Positions 35,211 through 44,754 are shown, counted from the stretch's first letter. The stretch is DNA of 64,000 bases from Psychrobacillus faecigallinarum (GCF_014836595.1 NZ_JACSQO010000001.1:372001-436000), one strand, 5' to 3'. Program-made: numbers and translations. The notes: generated from the sequence alone by a model not told the origin.

Positions 35211-35226
35211 ACGATCCGACCTCCGA

Positions 35227-35433
35227 TTATTTTAATTCAGAATTTGAATATAATTTAATCATTGCAGTTAAAGCAGGTATAGATTGTTTTACGTCCTTCT
35301 CCAGTAGTGCTTTTAGATCTTGGTCAAAAACGATACCTTGCATCATTTTAGATTTGAGTAAACATACTGTCTTAAAGTTAATTACTTCATGAAATTCCAA
35401 AGTTTCATGAAGTGCTAATTTTTTTTCAAACAT
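35227..35433 (-). CDS. Small spore coat-like protein (YraG/YraE type)
   Basis: 68 residues starting MFEKKLALHETLEFHEV, with the paired helix LKALLEKDVKQSIPALTAMI. Half-size CotF-related proteins of this kind (YraE, YraG) flank adhB in B. subtilis. The ATG at 35433 has an exceptional ribosome site, GGAGGTGGAGGA; the longer frame from 35457 only reads through that site. First gene of the operon with the CotF-like gene and adhB. Confidence 0.8.
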   Translation of the reverse strand: MFEKKLALHETLEFHEVINFKTVCLLKSKMMQGIVFDQDLKALLEKDVKQSIPALTAMIKLYSNSELK

Positions 35434-35581
35434 TCCTCCACCTCCGAATTTTATCATCCATTGAAGATTGCCCTAAAAATGAGATTTATATTCAGAAAAA
35501 TTAAGATCCTTAAACGGTGTGTATTATTAAAATAGATTTATAATCTTCAAGAGAAACCTTCCATTTGACTTTTATTCGTGA

Positions 35582-35866
35582 CTAATCTTTTTCCAATGTG
35601 TTACCACAAGACATGTTAGAAGTTCTCACCGAAGATGTAATTGCTGTAAGCGAAATTAAAGTAGTTAGCGACTGAAAAAAACTACTAATCGCATTAATGT
35701 CGAGTGAAACTATTAAGCTCATCGATGGAATAAGCAAAGGGCTTTGTGCAAACACACAAGGTCGACAGGGACGGTCTGTTAAGGAAACTACTACAGATGT
35801 TTGATCATTCAAATTCGTTTCTAAAGAAGTCCCTTGCAAGTGTTGTGAATCTGATTTCACCTTCAT
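35582..35866 (-). CDS. Hypothetical protein (94 aa)
   Basis: Starts MKVKSDSQHLQ and includes a cysteine pair DRPCRPCVF near 33-38 followed by a Ser/Leu/Ile-rich region and one more Cys near the end (NMSCGN). A modest ribosome site (AGAAGAG) precedes the ATG. It lies 148 bases upstream of the coat/adhB operon on the same strand, so a spore-related role is possible, but I do not recognise the family. It could also be spurious. Confidence 0.45.
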   Translation of the reverse strand: MKVKSDSQHLQGTSLETNLNDQTSVVVSLTDRPCRPCVFAQSPLLIPSMSLIVSLDINAISSFFQSLTTLISLTAITSSVRTSNMSCGNTLEKD

Positions 35867-35935
35867 ATTCTCTTCTCTTTACCGATAAAAAATAAGATTA
35901 AGAAGTAATTTATGTTGGGTCATTAGGGGGTCACA

Positions 35936-37618
35936 ATGAAAGAGCGAAATATAAAAGGATTAAGCCAGACAGAGTTGACTTTGATTGAATACTCATATGG
36001 TTTGGATTCTTCAATAGATGGAATTGGCATTACAGATGAAGATGGTAAATTTGTATTTGCAAATGAAGCTCATGCCACCATGTATGGATTTACTAAAGAA
36101 CATCTGTTGAATAACACCTGGCATATTTGCTACGATGAAGAAGCATTGCAAGGAATTTTAAATTCTTCTGTTATTCCCATCTTAAATGAAAGAGGGCTTT
36201 GGAGAGGCGAAACAGTTGGAACCAGAGTAGACGGAACGAAATTTCCGCAAGAGCTTACGCTTTCCAAAGTCGAAGAAACAAACAAAATTGTTTGCGTTGT
36301 AAGGGATTTAACCGACATTAAAATCAAGGAACAACATATCGATTTCCTAGCAAATCATAATGAATTAACCAATCTTCCTAACAGAAGAAGTCTTGAAAGA
36401 AAACTTGCCAACATAAAGCATTCCAGTACAGTTTCAGTTCTATTTATGGACATCGACAAGTTGAAGCTGATAAATGATAAGTTTGGACATAGAGTGGGTG
36501 ATGCGTTGCTAGAAGGAATAGCTGAAACATTAAAATCAATCCAAAATGAATCCATCTCTGTGTTCCATTTAAGCGGTGATGAATTTATCGTATTAATCAC
36601 CAATAAAAGCCAAGATGTTTCTCTTATGATTGCTGAACAGATTATTGAACAAATCAAGGTTCCTTATTTCATTGAAGGAAATGAAATATATGTTACTACT
36701 AGTATAGGCGTAAGCTACTTTCCTTCTGATAGTACCGAATTAACTGAACTGGTAAATCTTGCAGACATGGCTATGTACTCTGCAAAACAAGCTGGCAAAA
36801 ATAATTTCAAAATCTTTAATAAACGCCTAAAGGAAAAGCAAGACCAAAAAATTAAAGTTGAAACAGAACTGCGGAAAGCAATTGAAAATAATGAGTTTCT
36901 TCTTCATTATCAGCCTAAGATAGATTTGGCCACTTTAGAACTCAATGGACTGGAAGCGCTAATTCGTTGGAAAAACCCCGTGCTAGGTAATGTACTTCCT
37001 ATGGATTTTATTCCAATTGCTGAAGAAACAGGCTTAATAGATGAAATCGGGAAATGGGTTATCAAAGAGGCTTTAAATCAGATTTCTAGATGGGAGGCAA
37101 AAGGATATTCTCTTGTTAAAGTGTCAGTGAACGTTTCTCCTCATCAGTTTCGCTATACCAAATTAACTGAGTATATAGAAATGTGCATGATGGCCACAAA
37201 GGTGGAACCTAAATATTTTGAGGTTGAAGTGACAGAAAGCGTTTTTGAAGATTTTGAAATAGTACTTCCTATCCTTTCACAATTAAAAAAAATGGGTATT
37301 GGCATTTCGATAGACGACTTTGGGACGGGTTACTCTTCTCTAAGTCTATTAACGAAACTACCCGTAGATACGTTGAAAATTGATCAGTCTTTTATTCGTG
37401 GCGGAATGCACGACTCCAAGGACTTGGCTCTTGTTAAATCAATAATTGATATAGGAATAAATTTAAACCTAAATGTAGTTGCTGAAGGAATTGAAACAGA
37501 CAAGCATGTAAATCTCCTTAGGGAGTTTGGATGTCCCAGTGGCCAAGGGTATCTGTTCAACCCACCTTTAACTGCGGATGAAATTGAAGAAACCTACCTA
37601 ATTCCTTTAGTCCAATAA
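35936..37618 (+). CDS. PAS-GGDEF-EAL cyclic-di-GMP protein
   Basis: 560 residues, no transmembrane helix. PAS at about 15-130 (GKFVFANEAHATMYGF), GGDEF at about 145-300 with SGDEF active-site signature and DIDKLKLINDKFGH, and EAL at about 310-555 with EALIRW, NVSPHQFR, EVTES, DDFGTGYSSL, KIDQSF and AEGIET; all EAL catalytic residues are present. It could both make and degrade c-di-GMP, with phosphodiesterase activity more certain. The ATG follows AGGGGGT. It is monocistronic with a terminator behind. Confidence 0.9.
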   Translation: MKERNIKGLSQTELTLIEYSYGLDSSIDGIGITDEDGKFVFANEAHATMYGFTKEHLLNNTWHICYDEEALQGILNSSVIPILNERGLWRGETVGTRVDGTKFPQELTLSKVEETNKIVCVVRDLTDIKIKEQHIDFLANHNELTNLPNRRSLERKLANIKHSSTVSVLFMDIDKLKLINDKFGHRVGDALLEGIAETLKSIQNESISVFHLSGDEFIVLITNKSQDVSLMIAEQIIEQIKVPYFIEGNEIYVTTSIGVSYFPSDSTELTELVNLADMAMYSAKQAGKNNFKIFNKRLKEKQDQKIKVETELRKAIENNEFLLHYQPKIDLATLELNGLEALIRWKNPVLGNVLPMDFIPIAEETGLIDEIGKWVIKEALNQISRWEAKGYSLVKVSVNVSPHQFRYTKLTEYIEMCMMATKVEPKYFEVEVTESVFEDFEIVLPILSQLKKMGIGISIDDFGTGYSSLSLLTKLPVDTLKIDQSFIRGGMHDSKDLALVKSIIDIGINLNLNVVAEGIETDKHVNLLREFGCPSGQGYLFNPPLTADEIEETYLIPLVQ

Positions 37619-37658
37619 GAAAAACTTTTATGGCCAACAAAAAAATATCTAAAAACAG

Positions 37659-37690
37659 CCACCTACCAAATTAACGGTTGGTGGTTTCTA
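37659..37690 (+). terminator. Terminator of the PAS-GGDEF-EAL gene
   Basis: CCACCTACC (37659-37667) pairs with GGTTGGTGG (37676-37684) with one T-T mismatch, then TTTCTATTT. Confidence 0.7.
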
Positions 37691-37844
37691 TTTCATCTGA
37701 CATACAACAATATTCTGTCAGCTCATCAAAGTTTTCATTTGATATATGTAGTAGTTGGCTTAATTTATCCATTGCTTTTTCTCGAGGCATTTTCTTTATC
37801 ATGGCCTCTATCAATCGTTTTACTTCTTCTTTTTGTTTATTATC
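37671..37844 (-). pseudogene. Decayed gene fragment A
   Basis: A 57-codon stretch open on the minus strand without a start or ribosome site. It encodes text such as EEVKRLIEAMIKKMPREKAM and ISNENFDELTEYC, with clear helical, coding-like composition. It looks like the C-terminal remnant of a helical regulator-type protein. Its end overlaps the terminator of the gene before it. Confidence 0.4.
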
Positions 37845-38108
37845 TCATGTTTAACAACTCGACTCTATTTTCATACAAAAACATCCACATTCATCCAAAT
37901 GTATTAAATGCGATTTAGTTTCAAATTGTTCTTTTTAGATCAATCCAGGTTATTCTTCCTCTTAGAAAAATGAACTTTCATTTTTTTCCTGTCTTGACTT
38001 CGATATCTACATTTCATTAAATGGCAATTTGAATATGTTCTTGAATTTATATCAAGGTCCCAATGATCCAACGTGGATTTAGGTATTTTCTTTTGATTAT
38101 CAACATAT

Positions 38109-38312
38109 TTAAAAATAAGGTTCAAATGTTCCAGCATCATCATCCATACTTGCTAAAATACTTTTCTCGGTTGCCATAATTTCATTATCCAACGCTTGGA
38201 TTTGAGCCATAATTTGGTCAATTTTGGACTCATTTGTATCAATCTTCGTTTCAGTTTCTTTAATATTTGTTTGAATAGAACATTTCTTTACTTGAATGTT
38301 TTGCTGTTCTTT
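38109..38312 (-). pseudogene. Decayed gene fragment B (coiled coil)
   Basis: A 67-codon stretch open on the minus strand, again without a start, encoding a heptad-like text KIDQIMAQIQALDNEIMATE and ending FEPYF before a stop. It has real-protein character but no family I can name. Between fragments A and B (37845-38108) a poorer frame with no ribosome site is all that is visible. Confidence 0.35.
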
Positions 38313-38321
38313 TTAAGGTCA

Positions 38322-38600
38322 TTCAATGAATAGAGCACTTGGTGTGTTAAATAAAAGCGCTCTAGATACTTCCACTGCAAATATGCGCAGCACCCATTTC
38401 GACTCAAATGAAGTTGCCAAAATACATAGGCATACAAAAAAAGGATTTTGAAAACAATCCTCAATTTTGGAAGAATCTCGTTTGTCCTTAAGATATGAAC
38501 CTAGTTGAAAGTCATATAGAAAAGCTATTATTAGGTATGGCATCTGATGCTGAGTACAAAATTAACCGATTAGATGGGTTCAAGATAGCATCAATATTGT
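38322..38600 (+). pseudogene. Decayed gene fragment C
   Basis: Plus-strand text with at least two breaks: MNRALGVLNKSALDTS, then in another frame DFENNPQFWKNLV, a stop, and MNLVESHIEKLLLGMASDAE down to a stop at about 38600. The pieces read as one former protein after frame correction. Family not recognised. Fragments A-C mark 37.7-38.6 kb as a site of insertion and decay. Confidence 0.35.
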
Positions 38601-38672
38601 AAAAAAACAAACAAGGAAAAGTTGAATTAACTCTTGGTATATTACCGCAATTCATTTTGATTGGAATGTTTT

Positions 38673-39764
38673 TTAGTGTCCGTTTGAATCCGTCAAAGGC
38701 TGAATATTAAATTGATAATCAATCTTAATTTCCATCTTCTCGAAAAGTTTAATCCATTTTTTTTCATCCATTGGTTTTGAGAATGGTTTTAATGTATGAA
38801 TGCCTAGCTGTAGTGGATCCACATTCAATTCTTGCATCTTTTTTAATAGTTCTTGTGTTTGTCTTTCAAGATTGGATTGAATATCTTTTTTCAAATCTTC
38901 TAAATCCTTTGGGTCAAATAATTGCTTTTCTCCCCGGTATTCTTCAATTCTTGAGTCTACATTAACTGTATAGGTCATTTTAGACAAGCTTTTATTGATA
39001 TCCACTTTCGTTTTAGACCTAACATGACCTAGAACAACTTCTATTTCTGGGATCGGTAAAACCGCTAAGTAGTGATCATTGTTTAACAGCTGGAAGATAC
39101 GATCATCAAAAGTTGTTATTATTTCAGCTAGTTTATCATTTTGAAACAGGGCTGTACCTTCATAGATGATAGCGTCATTTTCTATTTTGAATACAGGTAA
39201 GAAAGGATCTGAATAAGGAGTATATAACAAATTTTTAAATTCATGTAGATTAATGACACTTAATTCTCCCTGATTTTTTTCCTCATAGTGCTTCAGCATT
39301 CGGTAAAAAGAGTAATCAAGATTTTCTTGTTGGTCTAATTGATTTTCCAAGTATTCTTCAAAATTTCCTTTTACGATAACTAAATAGATTCTCAAAGAAA
39401 TATCCGGATCATTCAATAACACATTAATAACGGACATAATCCCCTCTTTTCCGAGGTCTTCATTAATTATCAGCATTCGCATTTGCCCGGATTTCATTTC
39501 CTGGTAGAAGTTAAAATTAAAATCCATTAATCCCTCCTTTATTAAGCTTACTTCTTGCGTCATTACACTCTTTTTTTCTTTGCTTAGAGGGGGCAATATC
39601 GTACTGATTTTTATTTTCCCTTCATCCCCTTTACTAAGTGATAAAAATGTGACTGGAGCAAGCTCTTCAATAATGTTATTTTCAGTAAAAGGAGCACATC
39701 CAGTTAACCATAATGCAAAAAATATAATTGAAAATTTTTTAGCCATTTTCTTTCGTAGTCTCAT
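38673..39764 (-). CDS. Ger(x)C family spore germination lipoprotein
   Basis: 363 residues. Signal peptide with lipobox LTGC near residues 20-23 and a three-domain GerC fold; C-terminal segment NVDPLQLGIHTLKPF and the terminal KIDYQFNIQ strand are typical. It is the lipoprotein C subunit of a germinant receptor on the spore inner membrane. The start follows AGGGGGTTAA and overlaps the GerB-type gene by 26 bases. Third gene of the A-B-C operon. The germinant is unknown. Confidence 0.88.
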   Translation of the reverse strand: MRLRKKMAKKFSIIFFALWLTGCAPFTENNIIEELAPVTFLSLSKGDEGKIKISTILPPLSKEKKSVMTQEVSLIKEGLMDFNFNFYQEMKSGQMRMLIINEDLGKEGIMSVINVLLNDPDISLRIYLVIVKGNFEEYLENQLDQQENLDYSFYRMLKHYEEKNQGELSVINLHEFKNLLYTPYSDPFLPVFKIENDAIIYEGTALFQNDKLAEIITTFDDRIFQLLNNDHYLAVLPIPEIEVVLGHVRSKTKVDINKSLSKMTYTVNVDSRIEEYRGEKQLFDPKDLEDLKKDIQSNLERQTQELLKKMQELNVDPLQLGIHTLKPFSKPMDEKKWIKLFEKMEIKIDYQFNIQPLTDSNGH

Positions 39765-40878
39765 GTTTATTAACCCCCTTTATCTTCATCGCTACGATAA
39801 TAATTGGAACCACTAAATAACTTAAGCTCCCTGCTAAAATTTGAAGATTAAGTAAAATAACCTGCTTTTCATCTGACTTCCAAATCCATTCATTCACAAG
39901 AATCATTCCAATTAAAATAATGAATACACTGAATAAAAAGCCTACTCGACTGGGTGGTTTATCCACTTTTCCATTAGCTATTTTAGATGCTCCATAAAAC
40001 AACAGAAGAAAAATTGAGCTCGCAAAGACGATGTTAAATAATTCCAAAGAAAGCATGACCATATCAATGCGTTCAATTACTGGATTTTGAAAATAACGGG
40101 CCATAGTGACAATTGGAAATGGACTTTTGCTTAAATAATTGGAACCGAAATAGAATAAGGAAGCCATATATAAGGATACATACTCTATAACGGTTAAAGC
40201 ATTCCCATATGACAAATAACGAAATGTCTTATTATTTGTTTTAAACCATGATCCCAAAAATACCAGAAATTCAGGCCCGGAAAATGAAGACAAAATCAAT
40301 AATATTCCTTTCCAGGAATCCCCACTTAATTCCATTGGAATAATTGGATACAAATCACTGAGTTGAGCTATTGGAGGAAAGAAGAAAAAAGCAAAGAAAA
40401 AGAACATCCAAAATGTGCACAAAAATGAAATTACGACAAAACGGATAGTTTTTTCAATGCCCTTCCATGCTACATACAAACAAGACAACAGAATAAAAAA
40501 GATAAGCCAATTTGAATCTGTAGCTGGAAACATAAATATTTGTACCATTTCCGTGAATCCTAACATAATCACGAAAAGTTTAAGCAGGATAAAGAACAAA
40601 CCGAAGAATGAGAGGAGACGAACAAGTTTTTTTCCGAATAATTGGACAAATCCGTTGTAACCGGCACTAGAAAATCGGGTTAAAAACCATTTGGATAAAA
40701 GAAGAATGTTTAGTTGAGACAATATGCCGACCACTATAATTACCCAAATCATATATGAATGGATTAAAAACCTTGGCATAATCAAAAAAAAGTAAAGCAT
40801 TTGGAGGCGATTTACCATCAACATGATATAGAACCCATTGTAGGTTTCATTCTTATTAAATAATTGAAGGGCTTCCAT
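39739..40878 (-). CDS. GerB-type spore germination permease
   Basis: 379 residues, about ten helices, amino-acid/polyamine/organocation transporter-like fold. It is the integral B subunit that binds the germinant. The ATG follows CTAGGAGATG, four bases after the end of the GerA-type gene. The order A-B-C with a lipoprotein third is the classical tricistronic receptor arrangement, expressed in the forespore under sigma-G in B. subtilis; I did not find a convincing sigma-G promoter by eye. Confidence 0.88.
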   Translation of the reverse strand: MEALQLFNKNETYNGFYIMLMVNRLQMLYFFLIMPRFLIHSYMIWVIIVVGILSQLNILLLSKWFLTRFSSAGYNGFVQLFGKKLVRLLSFFGLFFILLKLFVIMLGFTEMVQIFMFPATDSNWLIFFILLSCLYVAWKGIEKTIRFVVISFLCTFWMFFFFAFFFFPPIAQLSDLYPIIPMELSGDSWKGILLILSSFSGPEFLVFLGSWFKTNNKTFRYLSYGNALTVIEYVSLYMASLFYFGSNYLSKSPFPIVTMARYFQNPVIERIDMVMLSLELFNIVFASSIFLLLFYGASKIANGKVDKPPSRVGFLFSVFIILIGMILVNEWIWKSDEKQVILLNLQILAGSLSYLVVPIIIVAMKIKGVNKHETTKENG

Positions 40879-40882
40879 CAGT

Positions 40883-42358
40883 TCATCTCCTAGTTTGATA
40901 TCTCTTCATTTTCAGCGGTTTAAGATGTTCTGGACGCTTCTTCATTTTGACTAAAGGCCCTCGAATGAATAAGTCAAGCCAATCTTTCCCGTAGAAAGGA
41001 GCAACAGGAGATAAATATGGCTGCTTGAGTGAAGACAAACCATTAAGGTGGGCTAAAATGATAATCATTGCCAGAACAATCCCTACTATCCCAAGAAACG
41101 AAGAAAAAATAAGAAGAATGAATTGAATCAATGAATTCGCCTTTGTCACAAGGTAATTAGGAACAAGAAAGGATCCGATAGTTGAAATACCTACCATGAC
41201 AATCAACACCTTACTTGCCAAACCAGCCTCAACTGCTGCTTGACCAATTACTATGCCCCCAATAACCCCAAGTGTTTGACCAGTCTTTGTTGGCATCCTT
41301 AAGCTTGCTTCTTTTATAATTTCAATAAAAATCAACATGATAAATGCTTCCCAAAAAGGAGTGAAAGGAAGTTTGCTCCTTGACTCCACCAAGACGAAAA
41401 GTGTTTGTAAAGGAATCATTTGATAGTGATGAGTTGTTAATGCCACGTAGAATGGGATTAATGTGATAGACAGAATAAAACTTACATATCGGATTATGCG
41501 TAAAAAACTGGCAACTACCCATCGATTAATATAATCCTCTGGTGATTGGAACAAATGAAAAATAGTAATTGGAGCAACGAGAGCAAAAGGTGTATTATCT
41601 ACCAGAATCGTAATTTTTCCTAATCCCAGTGAATAAGCAACAACATCAGGTCGGTCAGTTTGCTGAAACTGAGGGAAAATACTGTCTTGATGTTCCTCAA
41701 TGAATGCCGCTACTTGAGAAGAATCAAAGAAGAGATCATAACTAATTTCCGAAATCTTCTTTTTGGCGATTGAAACAAATTCTGGATTGGTCAGCCCTTC
41801 TATGTACAATAAGACCACATTTGTCTCACTTAAAGAACCAACGGTGAACTTCTCTGTTTTCAGATCATGTGTTGGAAGACGTCTACGAATGAGCGTAATA
41901 TTTTGTTCTAGCTGTTCACTGAAGCTGTCTTTTGCTCCTAAAAGGATGGTTTCAGTATCAGATGGTTCAATTGCACGTCCAAGTGGATTTTTTAAAGGGA
42001 TAGCGAACCAAAGGTTTGACGAATTGTCAAATAACAAGACTGATCCTTTAAACAGTTGCTTTTTTGCCTCTTTAAACGTGGAAATGGAGTTTATTTTTGA
42101 GTGAACATTGTATTCCTGAATGGATTGTTTGGAAAAGTTTGATAAAGGTTTTACAATGCTTTCATTTAATCTTTCTTGGTCAATCAGGGTTCTTACGTAG
42201 ATAAGATTAACATTTTGATTTTCAGAAATGTTGATTTCCAAAAATTCCGCATCATCCATTTGAACCAGGGCTTTTTTTAGAGCTTCTATTGATAATTCTG
42301 ATTCTGCGTTTGATTGAGAAACAGACTTATTTTCATTTGATTGTTTTTTCCAAAACAT
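40883..42358 (-). CDS. GerA-type spore germination receptor subunit A
   Basis: 491 residues: soluble N-terminal domain to about 240 and a C-terminal membrane domain with four to six helices (AFIMLIFIEIIKEASLRMPTKTGQ near 340, a conserved GerA block, and GIVIGQAAVEAGL). It is the A subunit of the nutrient germinant receptor complex. Two ATGs occur two codons apart at 42364 and 42358; the second is better spaced from GAGGTG. Operon head. Confidence 0.9.
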   Translation of the reverse strand: MFWKKQSNENKSVSQSNAESELSIEALKKALVQMDDAEFLEINISENQNVNLIYVRTLIDQERLNESIVKPLSNFSKQSIQEYNVHSKINSISTFKEAKKQLFKGSVLLFDNSSNLWFAIPLKNPLGRAIEPSDTETILLGAKDSFSEQLEQNITLIRRRLPTHDLKTEKFTVGSLSETNVVLLYIEGLTNPEFVSIAKKKISEISYDLFFDSSQVAAFIEEHQDSIFPQFQQTDRPDVVAYSLGLGKITILVDNTPFALVAPITIFHLFQSPEDYINRWVVASFLRIIRYVSFILSITLIPFYVALTTHHYQMIPLQTLFVLVESRSKLPFTPFWEAFIMLIFIEIIKEASLRMPTKTGQTLGVIGGIVIGQAAVEAGLASKVLIVMVGISTIGSFLVPNYLVTKANSLIQFILLIFSSFLGIVGIVLAMIIILAHLNGLSSLKQPYLSPVAPFYGKDWLDLFIRGPLVKMKKRPEHLKPLKMKRYQTRR

Positions 42359-42881
42359 GTACATCCCTCACCTCTATATGTTTTTGGAAGAACGGTAAAA
42401 TTCCATATTAATCCCATTGTTAGCTTTTTAAGTTTAAAATATACGAAACTAAATTTATAAGATGCAGAGGCACATCTTTAACCACTCAAGAAATCAACGG
42501 CGATCCATAAAATAAATGGAAGGACAAAATTTAAATTTGCTCACTATATTCGTGTCATTCCTGTTTTCTCTTTAAATTTCACCTCATATTTTGCATTCCA
42601 TTCCTCTATTGTCATTACGCATATTTTTATCCAGCTTTTTTTCTTTCTCAGACTGTCTCCTAATAACTTGAAGGAGTCCCTTGCATTGAGGAAATTTATC
42701 AATTTTTTTCTCAAATCTTGCTTGAATATCTAATCTTTGATAAATCTTAGTCTTTGTTACCCTAACTAGAGGAATCTTTATCGTTTCCCTAATGATCAAT
42801 TTTTCTTGACACTCTATTAGCTGGTTTAGTTTAAGTACAATATTTCACAAACTTTCTTTTGGTAAAAGAAAAAGAGGGAAT
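42359..42881. other. Gene-poor gap upstream of the ger operon
   Basis: AT-rich sequence with no ribosome-site-supported frame. A 71-codon minus frame (42584-42799) starts with TTG, has no ribosome site and an unremarkable Lys-rich product, so I do not call it. No convincing sigma-G promoter for the ger operon was seen. Confidence 0.5.
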
Positions 42882-43037
42882 TCACCCCATAATCCATTCA
42901 TATAAAAAATATCCGCCTGTACCTATTAAAAAGTATTTAAGGAAAATCAAAAGTTTACTTGGCTTATCGTAATTTGCAAGTAACATAACTAATCCAAATA
43001 GAACCCCAAATCCAAGTGATTTAAATAAAAGTATCAT
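42882..43037 (-). CDS. Small membrane protein (51 aa)
   Basis: Encodes MILLFKSLGFGVLFGLVMLL, then a short polar loop ANYDKPSK, then a second hydrophobic segment LLIFLKYFLIGTGGYFLYEW ending IMG. That is two hairpin membrane helices. The ribosome site AAGGATGG sits five bases before the ATG. Codon use and hydropathy are consistent with a real gene. Single gene; function unknown. Similar-size two-helix proteins are common and poorly annotated in Bacilli. Confidence 0.6.
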   Translation of the reverse strand: MILLFKSLGFGVLFGLVMLLANYDKPSKLLIFLKYFLIGTGGYFLYEWIMG

Positions 43038-43106
43038 TTTAACCATCCTTAAACAAAAGTTAATGTGAATATAAATTTCAGATAACAGTATTTTTTAAAA
43101 AGTAAT

Positions 43107-43210
43107 CTGCCCCTTTAGTTGCATATCTGGGATCAACTTAATGTTTTGACATAAAAATAGACCATCTAAAAGATAGCCATATTTTGCTAAAGCACCCGTT
43201 ACTTTAAGTA
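43107..43210. repeat. Dispersed repeat copy 3
   Basis: Begins CTGCCCCTTTAGTTGCATAT and ends TAAAGCACCCGTTACTTTAAG, the same two ends as the copy at 45901-45980. Confidence 0.6.
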
Positions 43211-43242
43211 CATCTTTTCACAATCTTTTAGGTATTTAAAAT

Positions 43243-43272
43243 GAAGAACCCAGGAAGTAGGGTTCTTTTAAT
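43243..43272. terminator. Hairpin in the 43.0-43.6 kb gap
   Basis: GAACCC and GGGTTC arms around AGGAAGTA, followed by TTTTAAT on the plus strand. No adjacent plus-strand gene is evident, so its partner is unclear. Confidence 0.4.
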
Positions 43273-43387
43273 ACGTCTCTATTTTAAGTCTTTTATTTTT
43301 ACCAATTCTTATTCTATTCCACTCATTATATTAAACATCCCATCGAATTCTCGCACCGCATGAACGAAGGATTTCAAACGCTACTTT

Positions 43388-43424
43388 TTTGCTGTTCCTG
43401 TGAGGTTCCTAACGAAACAGCAAA
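43388..43424. repeat. Inverted repeat upstream of the AraC-type gene
   Basis: TTTGCTGTT (43388-43396) and AACAGCAAA (43416-43424) are perfect 9-bp arms with a 19-base loop. It is 206 bases before the AraC-type start; no gene lies between. Confidence 0.55.
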
Positions 43425-43629
43425 CATTTCACCCCCCTGTGAAAAGCTAGTAGATTCTTATTACACATTACTTAAGAATTTTATTTCAATGTAACTTTTA
43501 GGATACCCCTTTATTTTGGTGAATTAAAAGATAAAATTATTTATAGAAATGAATCCTGACAGAACAGAGCATTTAAAGACAGGTATTTAATGTGAAATAA
43601 TTTTACTATTTAATTAAGGAGGAAATAGC

Positions 43630-44484
43630 ATGTCAGCTTGGTTAGAATCGTTACAAAAAGCAATTAACTATATCGAAGAAAATTTATTAGAAGAAATTTC
43701 GATAGAGGACATTGCAAATGAAGTAAACTCTTCTGCATTCAATTTTCAACGAACATTTGGATTATTAACAGAGATCTCAGTAGGTGAATATATTCGGCGG
43801 AGAAGATTGACTTTGGCGGCAGATGAGTTAAAAAGAACAGACTGTAAGGTTATCGACCTTGCATTTAAGTACGGCTATGATTCTCCCGAGGCTTTTTCAA
43901 AAGCCTTTAGGCGTCAGCATGAGGTTTCACCAAGTGACGCTAGGAAAAATATTGGCAAAATCAAATCATATAGCCGCCTCGTAATAGAGGTGAGATTGAA
44001 AGGGGCAGAACCAATGAAATATCAAATCGTAGAACGTGAAGGCTTCCAAGCAATAGGTGTAAAGAAAGAATTTTTACTTGAGAATGAGGGCAATTTAATC
44101 GGAATTCCTAAAATGTGGGATGAATTAAATGGTGATGGCACTACTAACAAGCTAGCACAAATTAATAATGGACAAATTAAAGGAGTTCTTGGTATTTGTG
44201 TTGCAAAACCTAATGAGAAAATTGACTATTGGGTTGCTACAGAATATGCAGGTGACGTTAAAGAAGGATTTGAAGTAATCGAACTTCCAGCTTCTAAATG
44301 GGGTGTTTTTGAAGTACATGGTCCAATGCCTGATGCAATGACAAAAGTTTGGAAACAAATTTTTTCTGAATGGTTCCCTGCTAACGGATATCAACATGCA
44401 GGTACTCCAGAGTTCGAAATGTATACAGAAGATGATCCATTCAGTCCAGATTGCTATTCAGAAATTTGGGTTCCATTAAAATAA
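43630..44484 (+). CDS. AraC-family regulator with GyrI-like effector domain
   Basis: 284 residues. Two HTH motifs within 1-110 (ISIEDIANEVNSSAFNFQRTFG and VIDLAFKYGYDSPEAFSKAFRRQHEVSPSDARK) followed by a GyrI-like/Rob C-terminal small-molecule domain from about 130 (AIGVKKEF, VFEVHGPMPDAM). This layout occurs in SAV-type and Rob-like multidrug sensors. The ATG follows AAGGAGG. Monocistronic with its own terminator. Targets unknown. Confidence 0.88.
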   Translation: MSAWLESLQKAINYIEENLLEEISIEDIANEVNSSAFNFQRTFGLLTEISVGEYIRRRRLTLAADELKRTDCKVIDLAFKYGYDSPEAFSKAFRRQHEVSPSDARKNIGKIKSYSRLVIEVRLKGAEPMKYQIVEREGFQAIGVKKEFLLENEGNLIGIPKMWDELNGDGTTNKLAQINNGQIKGVLGICVAKPNEKIDYWVATEYAGDVKEGFEVIELPASKWGVFEVHGPMPDAMTKVWKQIFSEWFPANGYQHAGTPEFEMYTEDDPFSPDCYSEIWVPLK

Positions 44485-44498
44485 TTTGAAATAGATGT

Positions 44499-44535
44499 CC
44501 CATTAGTCGACGCCAAAACGACTAGTGGGATTTTT
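44499..44535 (+). terminator. Terminator of the AraC-type gene
   Basis: CCCATTAGTCG (44499-44509) pairs with CGACTAGTGGG (44519-44529) with one G-T pair, then five T. Confidence 0.85.
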
Positions 44536-44754
44536 GAATGGAGGCTAGATATCCTTTCCGAGACTTAACGGAGTGTTATCAGAGACCAAACCAGGCAAGG
44601 AGGCTTTATCTTTGAGTAAACTAATATTTATATAAGCACGGTGTATCTGCTGGTTTTGAATAAAGATTGATTAAAACACAGCTACAAATGTTGATTCTAA
44701 TAGTAAATTATAGCCCCTATTTTGAACAAAGATTGATTATTTCGGTAAGCGAAT

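Noticed and set aside
42359..42460. Sigma-G promoter for the ger operon
   Set aside because: A CATATA box with GAATT 18 bases before it exists, but transcription would start inside the ribosome site, so it is not credible.
42584..42799. 71-codon minus frame upstream of the ger operon
   Set aside because: TTG start, no ribosome site and no recognisable features.
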